64,000 nt of DNA, taken from Novosphingobium beihaiense. Its GTDB lineage: Bacteria > Pseudomonadota > Alphaproteobacteria > Sphingomonadales > Sphingomonadaceae. Below are positions 38,825-48,062 of this stretch, piece after piece. Positions within the stretch are counted from its first letter, which is position 1. Each line of letters opens with the position of its first letter. Location: contig NZ_JALHLG010000005.1 of NCBI RefSeq assembly GCF_022832375.1, positions 124,001 to 188,000 on the forward strand, read 5' to 3'. Position numbers and translations under genes: made by a program. The notes beneath the pieces are model-generated. The model ran no database searches, was not told where the DNA came from, and saw nothing but the letters and a program-made list of their open reading frames with translations.

Positions 38825-39637
38825 ATGATACCGGAAACCGCTTACGCCAAGATCAACCTCGCGCTGCATATCCGCAAGCGGCGGGAGGATGGCTATCACG
38901 AGCTGGAAACGCTCTTTGCTTTCGTGGACGATGGCGACCGGATTTCTGCCGCGCCTGCCGCTGCGGACAGCCTGAATGTCCACGGCGAATTCGCGGGCCG
39001 GATCGACGATCCTTTCGATAATATCGTCGCCAAGGCGCTTTCGGCGCTGCCGCATGGCCAGGGCTGGGCGGTCACGCTGGACAAGCGTCTGCCGGTGGCG
39101 GCGGGGCTGGGCGGGGGCTCTGCCGATGCCGGGGCGGTGTTCCGCATGATCGAGCGGGCACACGGCCTGCCCGGGGACTGGCACGCCCGCGCCGCCGGGT
39201 TGGGCGCCGATGTGCCGGCCTGCGTTCTGTCGCGCCCTTGCGTCGGCACCGGCACCGGCACCGATCTGGCCGAAGTGGCGGAGAACGATCTTGCCGGGTG
39301 TCCGGTGCTGCTGGTGAACCCGCGCGAACCGGTGCCGACCGGGCCGGTGTTCAAGGCGTGGGACGGGATCGATCGCGGTCCGATGCCCACGGGCAGCCTG
39401 CGGCACATCGCGCTGGCCGGGCGCAACGATCTGGAAGCGCCTGCCGTTTCGATCTGCCCGGTGATTGCCGATGTACTGGCGGCCTTGCGCGGGACCGGGC
39501 CGTTTCTGGCGCGCATGTCCGGCTCGGGCGCGACGTGCTTCGCGCTCTATGACAGCGAGGCCGAATTGCAGACAGCGGCGGATAAAATCGCCGCCTCGAA
39601 CCCCGGCTGGTGGCAAATGGCGGGAAAGCTGCGATAG
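38825..39637 (+). CDS. ispE: 4-diphosphocytidyl-2-C-methyl-D-erythritol kinase
   Basis: IspE phosphorylates CDP-methylerythritol in the MEP isoprenoid pathway, which supplies carotenoids, quinones and hopanoids. The 270-residue GHMP kinase has the AYAKINLALHI start, the ATP-binding LPVAAGLGGGSADAGA near residues 90-105, and MSGSGATCFAL near the C terminus. ATG 38825 gives the family start and uses the repeat-derived GGAGG; ATG 38807, inside the repeat, would add six residues. Confidence 0.96.
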   Translation: MIPETAYAKINLALHIRKRREDGYHELETLFAFVDDGDRISAAPAAADSLNVHGEFAGRIDDPFDNIVAKALSALPHGQGWAVTLDKRLPVAAGLGGGSADAGAVFRMIERAHGLPGDWHARAAGLGADVPACVLSRPCVGTGTGTDLAEVAENDLAGCPVLLVNPREPVPTGPVFKAWDGIDRGPMPTGSLRHIALAGRNDLEAPAVSICPVIADVLAALRGTGPFLARMSGSGATCFALYDSEAELQTAADKIAASNPGWWQMAGKLR

Positions 39638-39645
39638 TCGCTGTC

Positions 39646-40383
39646 ATGCAGTCCCCCATGATTTCCGAAGCTTACCGTATCGTTGGCACCCCGCGTTTCG
39701 GCGGTATTCTCGTCGTAGCCGATCACGCCTCCAACCGTGTGCCGGAGGACATCGATCTCGGCATCGCGCGCGAGTTGATGGACGAGCATATCGCTATCGA
39801 TATCGGCGTGGCGGGCATTGCCGAACACATGGCAGCGCGTGAAGGCACGGCGGCGCTGCTGGGGAACGTCAGCCGCTTGGTCTGCGATACCAACCGTACC
39901 GAACGCGACCCGGCGGCGATCCCCGAGGCGAGCGACGGCCGTGCCATCCCGGGCAACTGCGGCATCGATCGCGAGGCCCGGCTTGCGCGCTTTCACCGCC
40001 CGTTTCACGCGAGGCTGACGGACCTGCTCGAAAGCACCCCGCCCGCGCTGACGCTGATCCTCCACAGCTTCACGCCGTGCCTTGCCAGCACGCCCGGCGA
40101 AAAGCGCCCCTGGCACTGCGGCCTGCTCTACGATCGGGACGAGCGCGGCGCCCGCGCAGCCCAGCCTTTGCTGGAGGCTGAGGGGCTGATCGTCGGCGAT
40201 CAGCTCCCCTATTCGGGCAAAGTCTACAACGCCGCGATTGAGCGCCACGTGGAAAGCGAAGGGCGGCCCTATCTCTATATCGAAGTGCGTCAGGACCTGA
40301 TCGCCGATGCCGCCGGGCAGGCCGAATGGGCCGAACGCCTGACCCGTATCTGCAATGAAGTGGCGGTCGTGCTCGAAGGCTGA
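39646..40383 (+). CDS. N-formylglutamate amidohydrolase family protein
   Basis: This 245-residue protein belongs to the FGase family, whose best known member releases formate from N-formylglutamate in histidine breakdown. Visible motifs are VVADHASNRVPED near residue 30, NRTERDP near 88, and a C-terminal YIEVRQDLI. Many family members of this short type are uncharacterised and no hut genes are near, so the exact substrate is open. The start at 39646 is 8 bases after ispE; ATG 39658 is also possible. Confidence 0.85.
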   Translation: MQSPMISEAYRIVGTPRFGGILVVADHASNRVPEDIDLGIARELMDEHIAIDIGVAGIAEHMAAREGTAALLGNVSRLVCDTNRTERDPAAIPEASDGRAIPGNCGIDREARLARFHRPFHARLTDLLESTPPALTLILHSFTPCLASTPGEKRPWHCGLLYDRDERGARAAQPLLEAEGLIVGDQLPYSGKVYNAAIERHVESEGRPYLYIEVRQDLIADAAGQAEWAERLTRICNEVAVVLEG

Positions 40384-40396
40384 CCTGGCAGGCTGT

Positions 40397-41293
40397 TCAG
40401 GCGTCCGGGCCGTTGTCCGGCGGCGTGCCGTCCTGGCGGCGGAACAGCGAGAACAGCGCGTCGCGGAACTTTTTTATCGTGACCAGCAGCGCGGCGGCGG
40501 CGGTGAATACGGCTGCAAGGAGTTTCATCCAGACCGGCGCATCGGTCAGGACATCGCGGGCCTTGTCGATGGGGCTGACGGCCACATCGAAAGCGAAAGC
40601 GCGCGGGGTGCTCTCGATTTCGTGGAAGTACCCCTTGCGGTCCTTGACTTGCACGGCAGTGCTCAAGGTCATCGTGTGATAGCCGCCGCGCTTGGCGGTG
40701 ATATCCCATTTCCAGATCGAGGAAGGCCAGGGCGGGCCGAGTTTGACGCGCTGGATGCGGCCGGAGGCGGGCTTGATCTCGAAGCTTTCATCGCCTTGCA
40801 GGCTCGCTGCCACGTAGTCCCCCACCACTACGCTGAAAAACTCCGGCCGCCCGGCCATCCGGGCCGCGATTTCGGCAGGATCGGGGGCAATGTACTCCTC
40901 TGCCGCCGTTTCGGCGGGCTGCGGCGGGACTGCGCCATCTGCAGCACCATTTCCGGCTTCCCCATCGGTTCGGGCCGGCGTGGAGGCCGCGTTCGGGCGT
41001 CCTTTCGGGGGCGTGGCGGCCACGGCCAGCCATACTGTGAAGGTTTCTCCACGCTTGAGCGGGAAGGGGGCATTGAATGCGGCCTTTCCGGGCATTTGCC
41101 GGCTGGCTTGCTTCTCGAAATCGCTGCAATCGGCGGGAGACACGTAGTCCGCGATGACTTCGCAGAATTTCGTATCGGTGTCTTCCCCATGGGAGGCCGC
41201 AGTTTCGCTTCCGCCCTGGCATGAGGCAAGCAGCATGACAGGTGCCAGAACAATTATCGGCCGCACTGCCTTGAAATACTCGAATGGAGTCAT
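40397..41293 (-). CDS. Hypothetical lipoprotein with C-terminal membrane segment
   Basis: This 298-residue protein has a lipoprotein signal (MTPFEYFKAVRPIIVLAPVM, LLASC lipobox), a Pro/Ala-rich linker at about 100-130, and a membrane segment near 265-285 followed by a basic tail. The middle part (FFSVVVGDYVAASLQGDESF ... WKWDITAKRGGYHTMTLSTAVQV) looks like a beta-rich ligand-binding domain. No family was recognised. Both a lipid anchor and a C-terminal helix would hold it in the inner membrane with the central domain in the periplasm. Confidence 0.7.
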   Translation of the reverse strand: MTPFEYFKAVRPIIVLAPVMLLASCQGGSETAASHGEDTDTKFCEVIADYVSPADCSDFEKQASRQMPGKAAFNAPFPLKRGETFTVWLAVAATPPKGRPNAASTPARTDGEAGNGAADGAVPPQPAETAAEEYIAPDPAEIAARMAGRPEFFSVVVGDYVAASLQGDESFEIKPASGRIQRVKLGPPWPSSIWKWDITAKRGGYHTMTLSTAVQVKDRKGYFHEIESTPRAFAFDVAVSPIDKARDVLTDAPVWMKLLAAVFTAAAALLVTIKKFRDALFSLFRRQDGTPPDNGPDA

Positions 41294-41385
41294 CCGGTCT
41301 CTTCCCAAAAAACCGCATGATCAGGGTTCCACGACAGGCAGACGCTGTCAATTATCCGTGTTGCGTGTCGAAATTCGGCTGAAAT

Positions 41386-41817
41386 CTATTCGACGTCGCC
41401 TGAAAAGGCGATTTTGTTGAGTTTTTCGCGTGTCATTTCATACATCGTGTCGATGTCGATCCCTTCGCCTTCCTCGATGCGTTGCGAGATCATGGTGAGG
41501 GGAAAGCACAGGATGCTGGTGCCTGGCCAGTGCAGCGCGGGCTGGCGGCCGTATTCGTCATCGACCGTCACCCAGTCCAGCATCAGGTCCTGCGCCAGCG
41601 CGTCGCCCATGGCGATGCCCAGCGACTGCAGCTTCCAGGTGTCTTCGGGGCCGACCCAGCTCTGGGTCAGGTTGGCGCGGACCACGGCCAGCTTGCCTTC
41701 TATCGATGCGTAGGATTCGTCCGGATCGCGGGCGAAGTGGCCTTTGATCCAGCCTCTGGCGAGATCCAGCCATTCCTGCTCCTCCGGTTCGAGGGTGAGG
41801 GAATCGGGCGTCGGCAT
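41386..41817 (-). CDS. DUF3806 domain protein
   Basis: This 143-residue acidic protein matches DUF3806 (LTQSWVGPEDTWKLQSLGIAMGDALAQDLMLDWVTVDDEYGR, then LHWPGTSILCFPLTMISQRIE; quoted in parts). Its role is unknown. No signal peptide or membrane segment is visible. It is transcribed toward the preceding lipoprotein gene with 92 bases between. Confidence 0.75.
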   Translation of the reverse strand: MPTPDSLTLEPEEQEWLDLARGWIKGHFARDPDESYASIEGKLAVVRANLTQSWVGPEDTWKLQSLGIAMGDALAQDLMLDWVTVDDEYGRQPALHWPGTSILCFPLTMISQRIEEGEGIDIDTMYEMTREKLNKIAFSGDVE

Positions 41818-42136
41818 GGATCGAACGTATCAGATCGTGCGGCAGTGACCAAAACTGGCGCAAAGCCCGCGTGTGCATAGGGCGCGGGCAACACTGCTGC
41901 CGGTGCGCGGGGGAAGCCATTGGGTCCGTTTCGGTCGTTATACCGGATGAGCCGTTCCGGTCTGTTCCGGGTGCGGGAGTGGTCTTTCTCCGGGGGATAT
42001 CCGCCTGTCCCTCTCCGCGGCCATGAAGCTCGTCTGCGCAAATTCCGCCAGATTGAACGAAACGGCCGCTTGTTTCCTTTTCCACGGCTCAACATGTTCG
42101 CAGCCATGATGGCTTGAAGCGTTCAGGGGAGCGGTA
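41818..42136. other. 319-base gap between divergent genes, no gene seen
   Basis: This is the shared upstream region of the DUF3806 gene and the RTX gene. No convincing open frame, strong sigma-70 promoter or family repeat was found; the RTX gene has AGGGGAG at its 3' edge. Confidence 0.5.
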
Positions 42137-42880
42137 ATGAGCAATTTCTTGGCGGGTTTCTGGGGAACAGCCGGTCACGGTTCGGGCTGGCTCAATCTGG
42201 CCTGGCATGGCCCGGAATGGGTCAAGCCAGGCTGGGGCAGTCTGAGCTGGCATGGAGGATGGCCGGAGCCCGGAGGGCACGATTGGGGCTGGCCGGGTTC
42301 GCAATGGCCCGGCTCCGGCTGGCATGACCACGGCGGGGCTGGCGGAGACTGCGGTTGCGGCGATTCCAGCGGAGAACCCGGGCAGGAGATAACCGGCGAC
42401 GATGAAGCCAACGTCCTGCGGGGCGGCGGGGGAGATGATTTCATCGTTGCCAATGGCGGTGACGACACCGTCTATGCCGGGGATGGCGATGACTTCGTGC
42501 TGGCCAACGACGGCAACGACCGGATCTACGGCGGCTGCGGTAACGACACGCTGCTGGGCGGCGAGGATGCCGATGTCATTTCGGGCGATCAGGGAGACGA
42601 TTTGATCGACGGCAACCGGGGAGAGGACATCCTGACCGGAGGCAGCGGCGCGGATACGTTCCAGTTCAACGTGGGGCCGGACTATCTGGGATTCGGCTCG
42701 GACATCGTGACCGATTTCGAGCTGGGCGAGGATCACATCGCGATCAAGAACGGCGATGAAAGCCTTGTCAGCTTCACCGATACGGGGGCGGACGTCACTG
42801 TCTATTACGATGATGTGCTGATCGCGCAATTGCAGGGCGTATCGGACATACCGCAGGATACCGGCCTGTTCTTCGCCTGA
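42137..42880 (+). CDS. RTX calcium-binding protein with tryptophan-periodic N terminus
   Basis: This 247-residue protein is probably secreted by a type I system. Residues about 85-175 hold seven RTX-like nonapeptides (GGGGDDFIV, GDGDDFVLA, GGCGNDTLL, GDQGDDLID and similar) that bind calcium. The C-terminal part (ADTFQFNVG ... DIVTDFELGEDHI) is the usual cap of RTX proteins. The N terminus is unusual: 11 tryptophans between residues 9 and 62, set 5 apart at 18-38 and 52-62, in a Gly/Pro/His background. No type I transporter gene is nearby. Confidence 0.85.
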   Translation: MSNFLAGFWGTAGHGSGWLNLAWHGPEWVKPGWGSLSWHGGWPEPGGHDWGWPGSQWPGSGWHDHGGAGGDCGCGDSSGEPGQEITGDDEANVLRGGGGDDFIVANGGDDTVYAGDGDDFVLANDGNDRIYGGCGNDTLLGGEDADVISGDQGDDLIDGNRGEDILTGGSGADTFQFNVGPDYLGFGSDIVTDFELGEDHIAIKNGDESLVSFTDTGADVTVYYDDVLIAQLQGVSDIPQDTGLFFA

Positions 42881-43031
42881 TTGCAGCGGCAGAACTGATG
42901 CCGCCTGCGCATCTTTCGGAAACAAATTCGGCTTTCCGGGACATTTTGTGCTTCGGATAAACGCCTGTTTGGCGTAGGGGCGCGTGCAAGCGCCTTGTAT
43001 TCCCGCGCGCAAGATGATCGGAGTTCCGCAG

Positions 43032-44888
43032 ATGCCCGCCTACCGTTCCCGCACTTCCACTCACGGCCGCAACATGGCCGGTGCCCGTGGCCTGTGGCGC
43101 GCGACGGGCATGAAGGACAGCGACTTCGGCAAGCCGATCATTGCCGTGGTAAACTCCTTCACCCAGTTCGTGCCGGGCCACGTCCACCTCAAGGATCTTG
43201 GCCAGCTTGTCGCCGAAGAGATCGCGGCGGCGGGCGGCGTGGCCAAGGAATTCAACACCATCGCGGTCGATGACGGCATCGCCATGGGCCACGATGGCAT
43301 GCTCTATTCGCTGCCCAGCCGCGATCTGATCGCCGATAGCGTGGAATACATGGTCAACGCGCACTGCGCCGATGCCATGGTCTGCATCTCCAACTGCGAC
43401 AAGATCACGCCCGGCATGCTGATGGCGGCGCTGCGCATCAATATTCCGGTGGTTTTCGTCTCGGGCGGGCCGATGGAAGCGGGCAAGGTCGTGCTCAAGG
43501 GCAAGGAGCACGCGCTCGATCTGGTCGATGCCATGGTCGCCGCCGCCGACGAGAGCTATACCGACGAGGAAGTGAAGAGCATCGAACGCTCCGCCTGCCC
43601 GACCTGCGGTTCGTGCTCGGGCATGTTCACCGCCAACTCGATGAACTGCTTGACCGAGGCACTGGGCCTCTCGCTGCCGGGCAACGGCTCGATGCTGGCG
43701 ACGCACGCCGACCGCGAGCGGCTGTTCCGCGAGGCGGGTCGTCTCGCCGTTGATCTGTGCCAGCGCTATTACGAGCAGGACGATAACAGCGTGCTGCCGC
43801 GCGCCATCGCGGGCAAGGCGGCGTTCGAGAATGCGATGAGCCTCGATATCGCCATGGGCGGCTCCACCAACACCGTGCTGCACCTGCTCGCCGCCGCCAA
43901 CGAGGCGGGCGTGGACTTCACCATGACCGATATCGACCGGCTCAGCCGCCATGTCCCGTGCCTTTCCAAGGTCGCGCCGGCCAAGGCGGACGTGCACATG
44001 GAAGACGTCCACCGCGCAGGCGGCATCATGGCGATCCTGGGCGAACTGGACCGTGCGGGTCTGCTCCACACCGGCTTGCCGACCGTCCACAGCAAGACCA
44101 TGGCCGATGCGCTCAACCGCTGGGATATCACCCGCACCAATGACGCCTCGGTACAGGAATTCTTCAAGGCCGCGCCGGGCGGCGTGCCGACGCAGACTGC
44201 CTTCAGCCAGTCGCGCCGCTGGGACGATCTCGATCTCGACCGCGAGAACGGCGTGATCCGTAACAAGGAACACGCTTTCAGTCAGGATGGCGGTCTTGCC
44301 GTGCTCTTCGGCAACATCGCACGCGATGGCTGTATCGTGAAGACGGCGGGCGTCGACGATTCCATCCTGAAATTCACCGGCACTGCGCGGGTCTATGAAA
44401 GCCAGGACGCGGCGGTCGCGGGTATTCTGGGCGGGCAGGTCCAGGCCAATGATGTCGTCGTGATCCGCTACGAAGGGCCGCGCGGCGGGCCGGGGATGCA
44501 GGAAATGCTCTATCCCACCAGCTACCTGAAATCGAAAGGGCTGGGCAAAGCCTGCGCGCTGCTGACCGACGGGCGCTTTTCGGGCGGCACGTCGGGCCTC
44601 TCGATCGGCCACGTTTCGCCCGAGGCGGCCGAAGGCGGCGAGATCGGTCTGGTTGAGAACGGCGATACGATCGCGATCGACATCCCCAACCGCACTATCA
44701 ACTTGATGGTTTCCGACGAGGAACTGGCCGGACGCCGGGCCACACAGGAATCGCGCGGGCCGGAGGCCTGGTCTCCGGTGCACCCGCGCAAGCGCAAGGT
44801 GTCCGCCGCGCTGCAGGCCTATGCAGCGATGACCACCAGTGCCGCCAAGGGCGCGGTGCGCGACGTCACCCAGCTCAAGCGCGGGTGA
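43032..44888 (+). CDS. ilvD: Dihydroxy-acid dehydratase
   Basis: IlvD makes the 2-oxo acids that become valine, isoleucine and leucine. The 618-residue product has the iron-sulphur cysteines in [12 protein letters not shown] and [19 protein letters not shown], the [15 protein letters not shown] active-site stretch near the C terminus, and the normal [20 protein letters not shown] start. ATG 43032 has GGAG about 8 bases upstream; an open frame to 42984 is not conserved-looking. Confidence 0.97.
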   Translation: MPAYRSRTSTHGRNMAGARGLWRATGMKDSDFGKPIIAVVNSFTQFVPGHVHLKDLGQLVAEEIAAAGGVAKEFNTIAVDDGIAMGHDGMLYSLPSRDLIADSVEYMVNAHCADAMVCISNCDKITPGMLMAALRINIPVVFVSGGPMEAGKVVLKGKEHALDLVDAMVAAADESYTDEEVKSIERSACPTCGSCSGMFTANSMNCLTEALGLSLPGNGSMLATHADRERLFREAGRLAVDLCQRYYEQDDNSVLPRAIAGKAAFENAMSLDIAMGGSTNTVLHLLAAANEAGVDFTMTDIDRLSRHVPCLSKVAPAKADVHMEDVHRAGGIMAILGELDRAGLLHTGLPTVHSKTMADALNRWDITRTNDASVQEFFKAAPGGVPTQTAFSQSRRWDDLDLDRENGVIRNKEHAFSQDGGLAVLFGNIARDGCIVKTAGVDDSILKFTGTARVYESQDAAVAGILGGQVQANDVVVIRYEGPRGGPGMQEMLYPTSYLKSKGLGKACALLTDGRFSGGTSGLSIGHVSPEAAEGGEIGLVENGDTIAIDIPNRTINLMVSDEELAGRRATQESRGPEAWSPVHPRKRKVSAALQAYAAMTTSAAKGAVRDVTQLKRG

Positions 44889-44905
44889 GGGCGGTGCCTG
44901 GCTTC

Positions 44906-44996
44906 CGCCCTTCGACAGGCTCAGGACGAGCGGGATTGGGAAGGGCTGGGGTGTCGAACCCCCGTCCGCTCATGCTGAGCTTGTCGAAGCATGCTG
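44906..44996. repeat. Family B inverted repeat pair overlapping a lipoprotein start
   Basis: The arms CCCTTCGACAGGCTCAGGACG (about 44910) and CATGCTGAGCTTGTCGAAGC (about 44971) form a bipartite element after ilvD. The right arm contains the ATG and first codons (MLSLSKHAG) of the lipoprotein gene that follows. Confidence 0.75.
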
Positions 44997-45352
44997 GCGC
45001 AGCGCTGCCGCTCCTCCTTGCCGCTTGCTCCTCCAGCAGCGAGCCGCCGCCGGTCGCCGCAGGAGACGAGCACATTGCCTGCGCGGTGGGCGGTTCAGCC
45101 AAGCTGGCCGATGTCTGCGCGGTCGAACGCTCGGAAAAGAATGGCAAGCTCACGCTGATCGTTCACCATCCGGACGGCGCCTTTCGCCGTTTCGATGTCA
45201 TGACCGATGGCAGCGGCCTTACCGTGGCCGATGGTGCCGAGCCGGCGCAGACAAAGCTGGTGGACGGCAAGCTGGACGTTACGGTAGGACCGGATCGTTA
45301 CGTGTTCCCCGTCACGACGAAAGCGCCTGCCGTCCATGGAAATGCCGGATAG
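44972..45352 (+). CDS. Small hypothetical lipoprotein
   Basis: This 126-residue protein starts MLSLSKHAGAALPLLLAAC, a plausible lipoprotein signal with an LAAC lipobox, followed by SSSSEPPP. The mature part (DEHIACAVGGSAKLADVCAVERSEKNGKLTLIVHHPDG; in parts) looks like a small beta-rich domain. The codons before the hydrophobic core come from a family B repeat. An in-frame ATG at 44885 would include the whole repeat and is unlikely. The gene overlaps the next one by 17 bases. Confidence 0.7.
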   Translation: MLSLSKHAGAALPLLLAACSSSSEPPPVAAGDEHIACAVGGSAKLADVCAVERSEKNGKLTLIVHHPDGAFRRFDVMTDGSGLTVADGAEPAQTKLVDGKLDVTVGPDRYVFPVTTKAPAVHGNAG

Positions 45353-46754
45353 TGAATTTCCCCGTCTCAGCCAGATCCTCACTGTCGCGCAGATGCGCGA
45401 GGCCGAACAGGCGCTGATCGATGCGGGGTCGAGCGTCGATGCGCTGATGCAGATCGCCGGGCACGGCGCGGCGGACTGGGTCTGGCGCATGTCCGCGCAC
45501 CGCAAGGTGACGGTGCTCTGCGGCCCCGGCAACAACGGCGGGGATGGCTACGTCATTGCCGAGGCGATCCGTGAGCGAGGCGGGCATGTCGAAGTGGTTG
45601 CCGCCACCGAACCGAAAACCGGCGCGGCGAAGAATGCGCGCGCGCTGTTTGGCGGAGAGGTGCTCGGCCCCGAAGCGGAGGCCCATGGCGACGTGCTGGT
45701 CGATTGCCTGTTCGGCAGCGGGCTTACCCGGCCGCTTTCGGACGAGCATCTGGCGCTGCTCACCCGGCTGGCCGCGCATCACCGCCACCGCATAGCCGTG
45801 GACTTGCCCAGCGGCGTCCAGTCTGACAGCGGCATGCTGCTTAACCGGGGGCTGCCGCAATACGATCTGACCGTTGCATTGGGCGCATGGAAATTCGCCC
45901 ATTTCCTGATGCCGGCCACAGCCCTGATGGGCACATTGCGGCTGGTGCCGATTGGCGTGACGCCACTGGAGGGCGCCGCGCAGGTTCTGGACGCGCCGCA
46001 TATCGCCGCGCCTGCCGCCGATGCCCACAAGTACCGGCGCGGGCTTCTGGCCGTTGTCGGCGGGCGGATGCCCGGTGCGGCGCTGCTGGCTTCGGTCGCC
46101 GCGCAAGGGGCGGGGGCAGGCTATGTGAAGCTCTTCACCGAGAGTCCTACGGGCGTGCCCACCGATATCGTCGTCGAGACCGGTGAGCTTTCCGCCGTGC
46201 TGACCGATGACCGCAACAGCGCAGTTCTGGCCGGTCCCGGCCTTGGCCGCGATGGCGAGGCGCGTGAACGGCTGGCCGTGGCGCTGGCCGATCCGGTGGC
46301 GGTGGTGGCTGATGCCGATGCGCTGGTGCTGCTGTCGCCCCGCGCACTGGCAGGCCGTACAGCGCCCACGATCGCCACCCCGCATGAAGGCGAACTGATC
46401 GCGCTGGAGCGCAGCTTCGAACTCGACGGTACCGGGACGCGGCCCGAACGGGCGCTGGCTCTGGCCAAGGCGAGCGGCATGGTGATCGTGGCCAAGGGAC
46501 CGGACACGGTGATCGCGGCGCCCGATGGCCGGATCGTCTGCGCCCCGCGTGCCTCCTCGTGGCTATCCACTGCCGGGACGGGCGATGTGCTGGCGGGCGT
46601 GATCGCCAGCCGTGCCGCAGCGGGCGTGCCCGCGTTCGAGGCGGCTGGCGAGGGCGTATGGCTTCATGGCGAAGCCGCACGGCTGTGCGGTGCGGCTTTC
46701 ACGGCAAGGGAACTCGCGGCGAAAGTGCCCGAGGCTCTGGCGGTCTGCCTCTGA
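45336..46754 (+). CDS. Bifunctional NAD(P)H-hydrate epimerase / ADP-dependent NAD(P)H-hydrate dehydratase
   Basis: This 472-residue enzyme repairs NAD(P)H that has become hydrated. The N-terminal epimerase part (about 1-215) shows VLCGPGNNGGDGYVIAE and VDCLFGSGLTRPL; the C-terminal ribokinase-like dehydratase part shows VVGGRMPGAALLA, ATPHEGE and the catalytic STAGTGDVLAGV. The start is ATG 45336 or 45342; both lie in the 3' end of the lipoprotein gene. Confidence 0.94.
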   Translation: MEMPDSEFPRLSQILTVAQMREAEQALIDAGSSVDALMQIAGHGAADWVWRMSAHRKVTVLCGPGNNGGDGYVIAEAIRERGGHVEVVAATEPKTGAAKNARALFGGEVLGPEAEAHGDVLVDCLFGSGLTRPLSDEHLALLTRLAAHHRHRIAVDLPSGVQSDSGMLLNRGLPQYDLTVALGAWKFAHFLMPATALMGTLRLVPIGVTPLEGAAQVLDAPHIAAPAADAHKYRRGLLAVVGGRMPGAALLASVAAQGAGAGYVKLFTESPTGVPTDIVVETGELSAVLTDDRNSAVLAGPGLGRDGEARERLAVALADPVAVVADADALVLLSPRALAGRTAPTIATPHEGELIALERSFELDGTGTRPERALALAKASGMVIVAKGPDTVIAAPDGRIVCAPRASSWLSTAGTGDVLAGVIASRAAAGVPAFEAAGEGVWLHGEAARLCGAAFTARELAAKVPEALAVCL

Positions 46755-46802
46755 GCGGGAAAGCTTGCAGGCCCGCTGCGTCCTGCTAGGCGCTGAGGGA
46801 CC

Positions 46803-48062
46803 ATGACCGACGAATCCGAAGAAATCCTGCGCATCGCTTCCAAGGGCGACGGCGTGACCGCATCGGGCCGCTTTGCCTGGGGCGCGGCGCCGGGCGACCT
46901 GTTGCACGGCGATGGCACCCTGGAATGGGGGCCGCACCATGTCGAACCGGCCTGCCGCCATTTCGGGCGCTGCGGCGGATGCCAGTTGCAGCAGCTTGAC
47001 GAGGAGAGCCTGGCTGCTTTCGTCGAAGCGCGGGTGAGCAATGCCTCGGCCTCGCAGGAGCTGGGCGCCGAACAGATCGCGCCGCCGCATCTCTCGCCGC
47101 CGGGCGCGCGGCGTCGGGCCAGTCTGCGGGCGGAAAGCTCTGGCGGGCGCGTGGTGATCGGCTTTCGCGAGGCGAAGTCGCACCGGCTGGTGGAACTGGA
47201 GGAATGCCCCGTCCTCGCGTCCGAACTGGTGGCGCTGCTGGGCCCGCTGCGCAAGCTGCTGATCACCATGGGCAAGGCGGCGCCTGCAAAGAAGGGAAAG
47301 GGCAAGCCCGGCAAGCACCAGCAGCCGCGCATGGCCGCCGATATCGAAATGACGCTGGTGGAGCAGGGCGTCGATCTCGGCGTCAAGGGCCTCACCGCCG
47401 AAGGCCTCTCCGCCACCGAGGCGATGCTGGCCTTCGCGCAGGAACACGGGCTCGCGCGGCTCACCATGGATGGCGGCTACGGCTTCGAGACGGTGTGGGA
47501 GCCGGTGCCGGTCACGGTAAAGCTGGGCGCGGTCTCGGTGCCGTTCCCGCCCGGATCGTTCCTGCAGGCGACGCTGGACGGCGAGCAGGCGCTGGCGGGC
47601 GCCGCGCGCGAATGGCTGGAAGGCGTGCCCACCGTGGCGGACCTGTTTTCCGGGCTGGGCACGTTTGCCTTCGCCCTGGCCGGGCCGGAGACCAAAGTCC
47701 TCGCTGCCGAGGCCGCGCGCGATACGCATCTGGCCTGCAAGGCCGCGGCGGACCGGGCGCAATTGCCGGTCTTCGCCCAGCACCGCGACTTGTTCCGCAA
47801 TCCGCTCCAGCCCGATGAACTGAGCAAGTTCGCCGCCGTCGTGCTCGATCCGCCCCGCGCCGGTGCGCGCGAGCAGGTGGAATGCATCGCGCAGTCTGAC
47901 GTGGCGTGCGTGGTCTATATCTCGTGCAACCCCTCAAGCTGGTCGCGCGATGCGGCGCGGCTGGTGGAGGAGGGCTTCCGGCTGGTGGAGCTGCGCCCGG
48001 TGGGCCAGTTCCGCTGGTCCACCCATGTCGAACTCGCCAGCCTGTTCGTGAGGGACCAATGA
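46803..48062 (+). CDS. RlmD/TrmA-family RNA m5U methyltransferase with iron-sulphur site
   Basis: This 419-residue enzyme should place 5-methyluridine in 23S rRNA (RumA/RlmD group) or tRNA. The iron-sulphur cysteines are Cys51, Cys57 and Cys60 (CRHFGRCGGC) plus Cys in LEECPVL. The methyltransferase part has PPGSFLQ, LFSGLGTF, the Asp of VVLDPPRAG and the catalytic Cys of YISCNPSS. The usual N-terminal TRAM domain is short here. A Lys-rich insert (KKGKGKPGKH) sits near residue 165. Its TGA overlaps the next ATG. Confidence 0.9.
   Translation: MTDESEEILRIASKGDGVTASGRFAWGAAPGDLLHGDGTLEWGPHHVEPACRHFGRCGGCQLQQLDEESLAAFVEARVSNASASQELGAEQIAPPHLSPPGARRRASLRAESSGGRVVIGFREAKSHRLVELEECPVLASELVALLGPLRKLLITMGKAAPAKKGKGKPGKHQQPRMAADIEMTLVEQGVDLGVKGLTAEGLSATEAMLAFAQEHGLARLTMDGGYGFETVWEPVPVTVKLGAVSVPFPPGSFLQATLDGEQALAGAAREWLEGVPTVADLFSGLGTFAFALAGPETKVLAAEAARDTHLACKAAADRAQLPVFAQHRDLFRNPLQPDELSKFAAVVLDPPRAGAREQVECIAQSDVACVVYISCNPSSWSRDAARLVEEGFRLVELRPVGQFRWSTHVELASLFVRDQ

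Noticed and set aside
42795..44783. 662-residue open frame on the minus strand across ilvD
   Set aside because: It is antisense to a certain gene, and its composition (His/Arg/Gly/Ala-rich, no domain pattern) is typical of a shadow frame.
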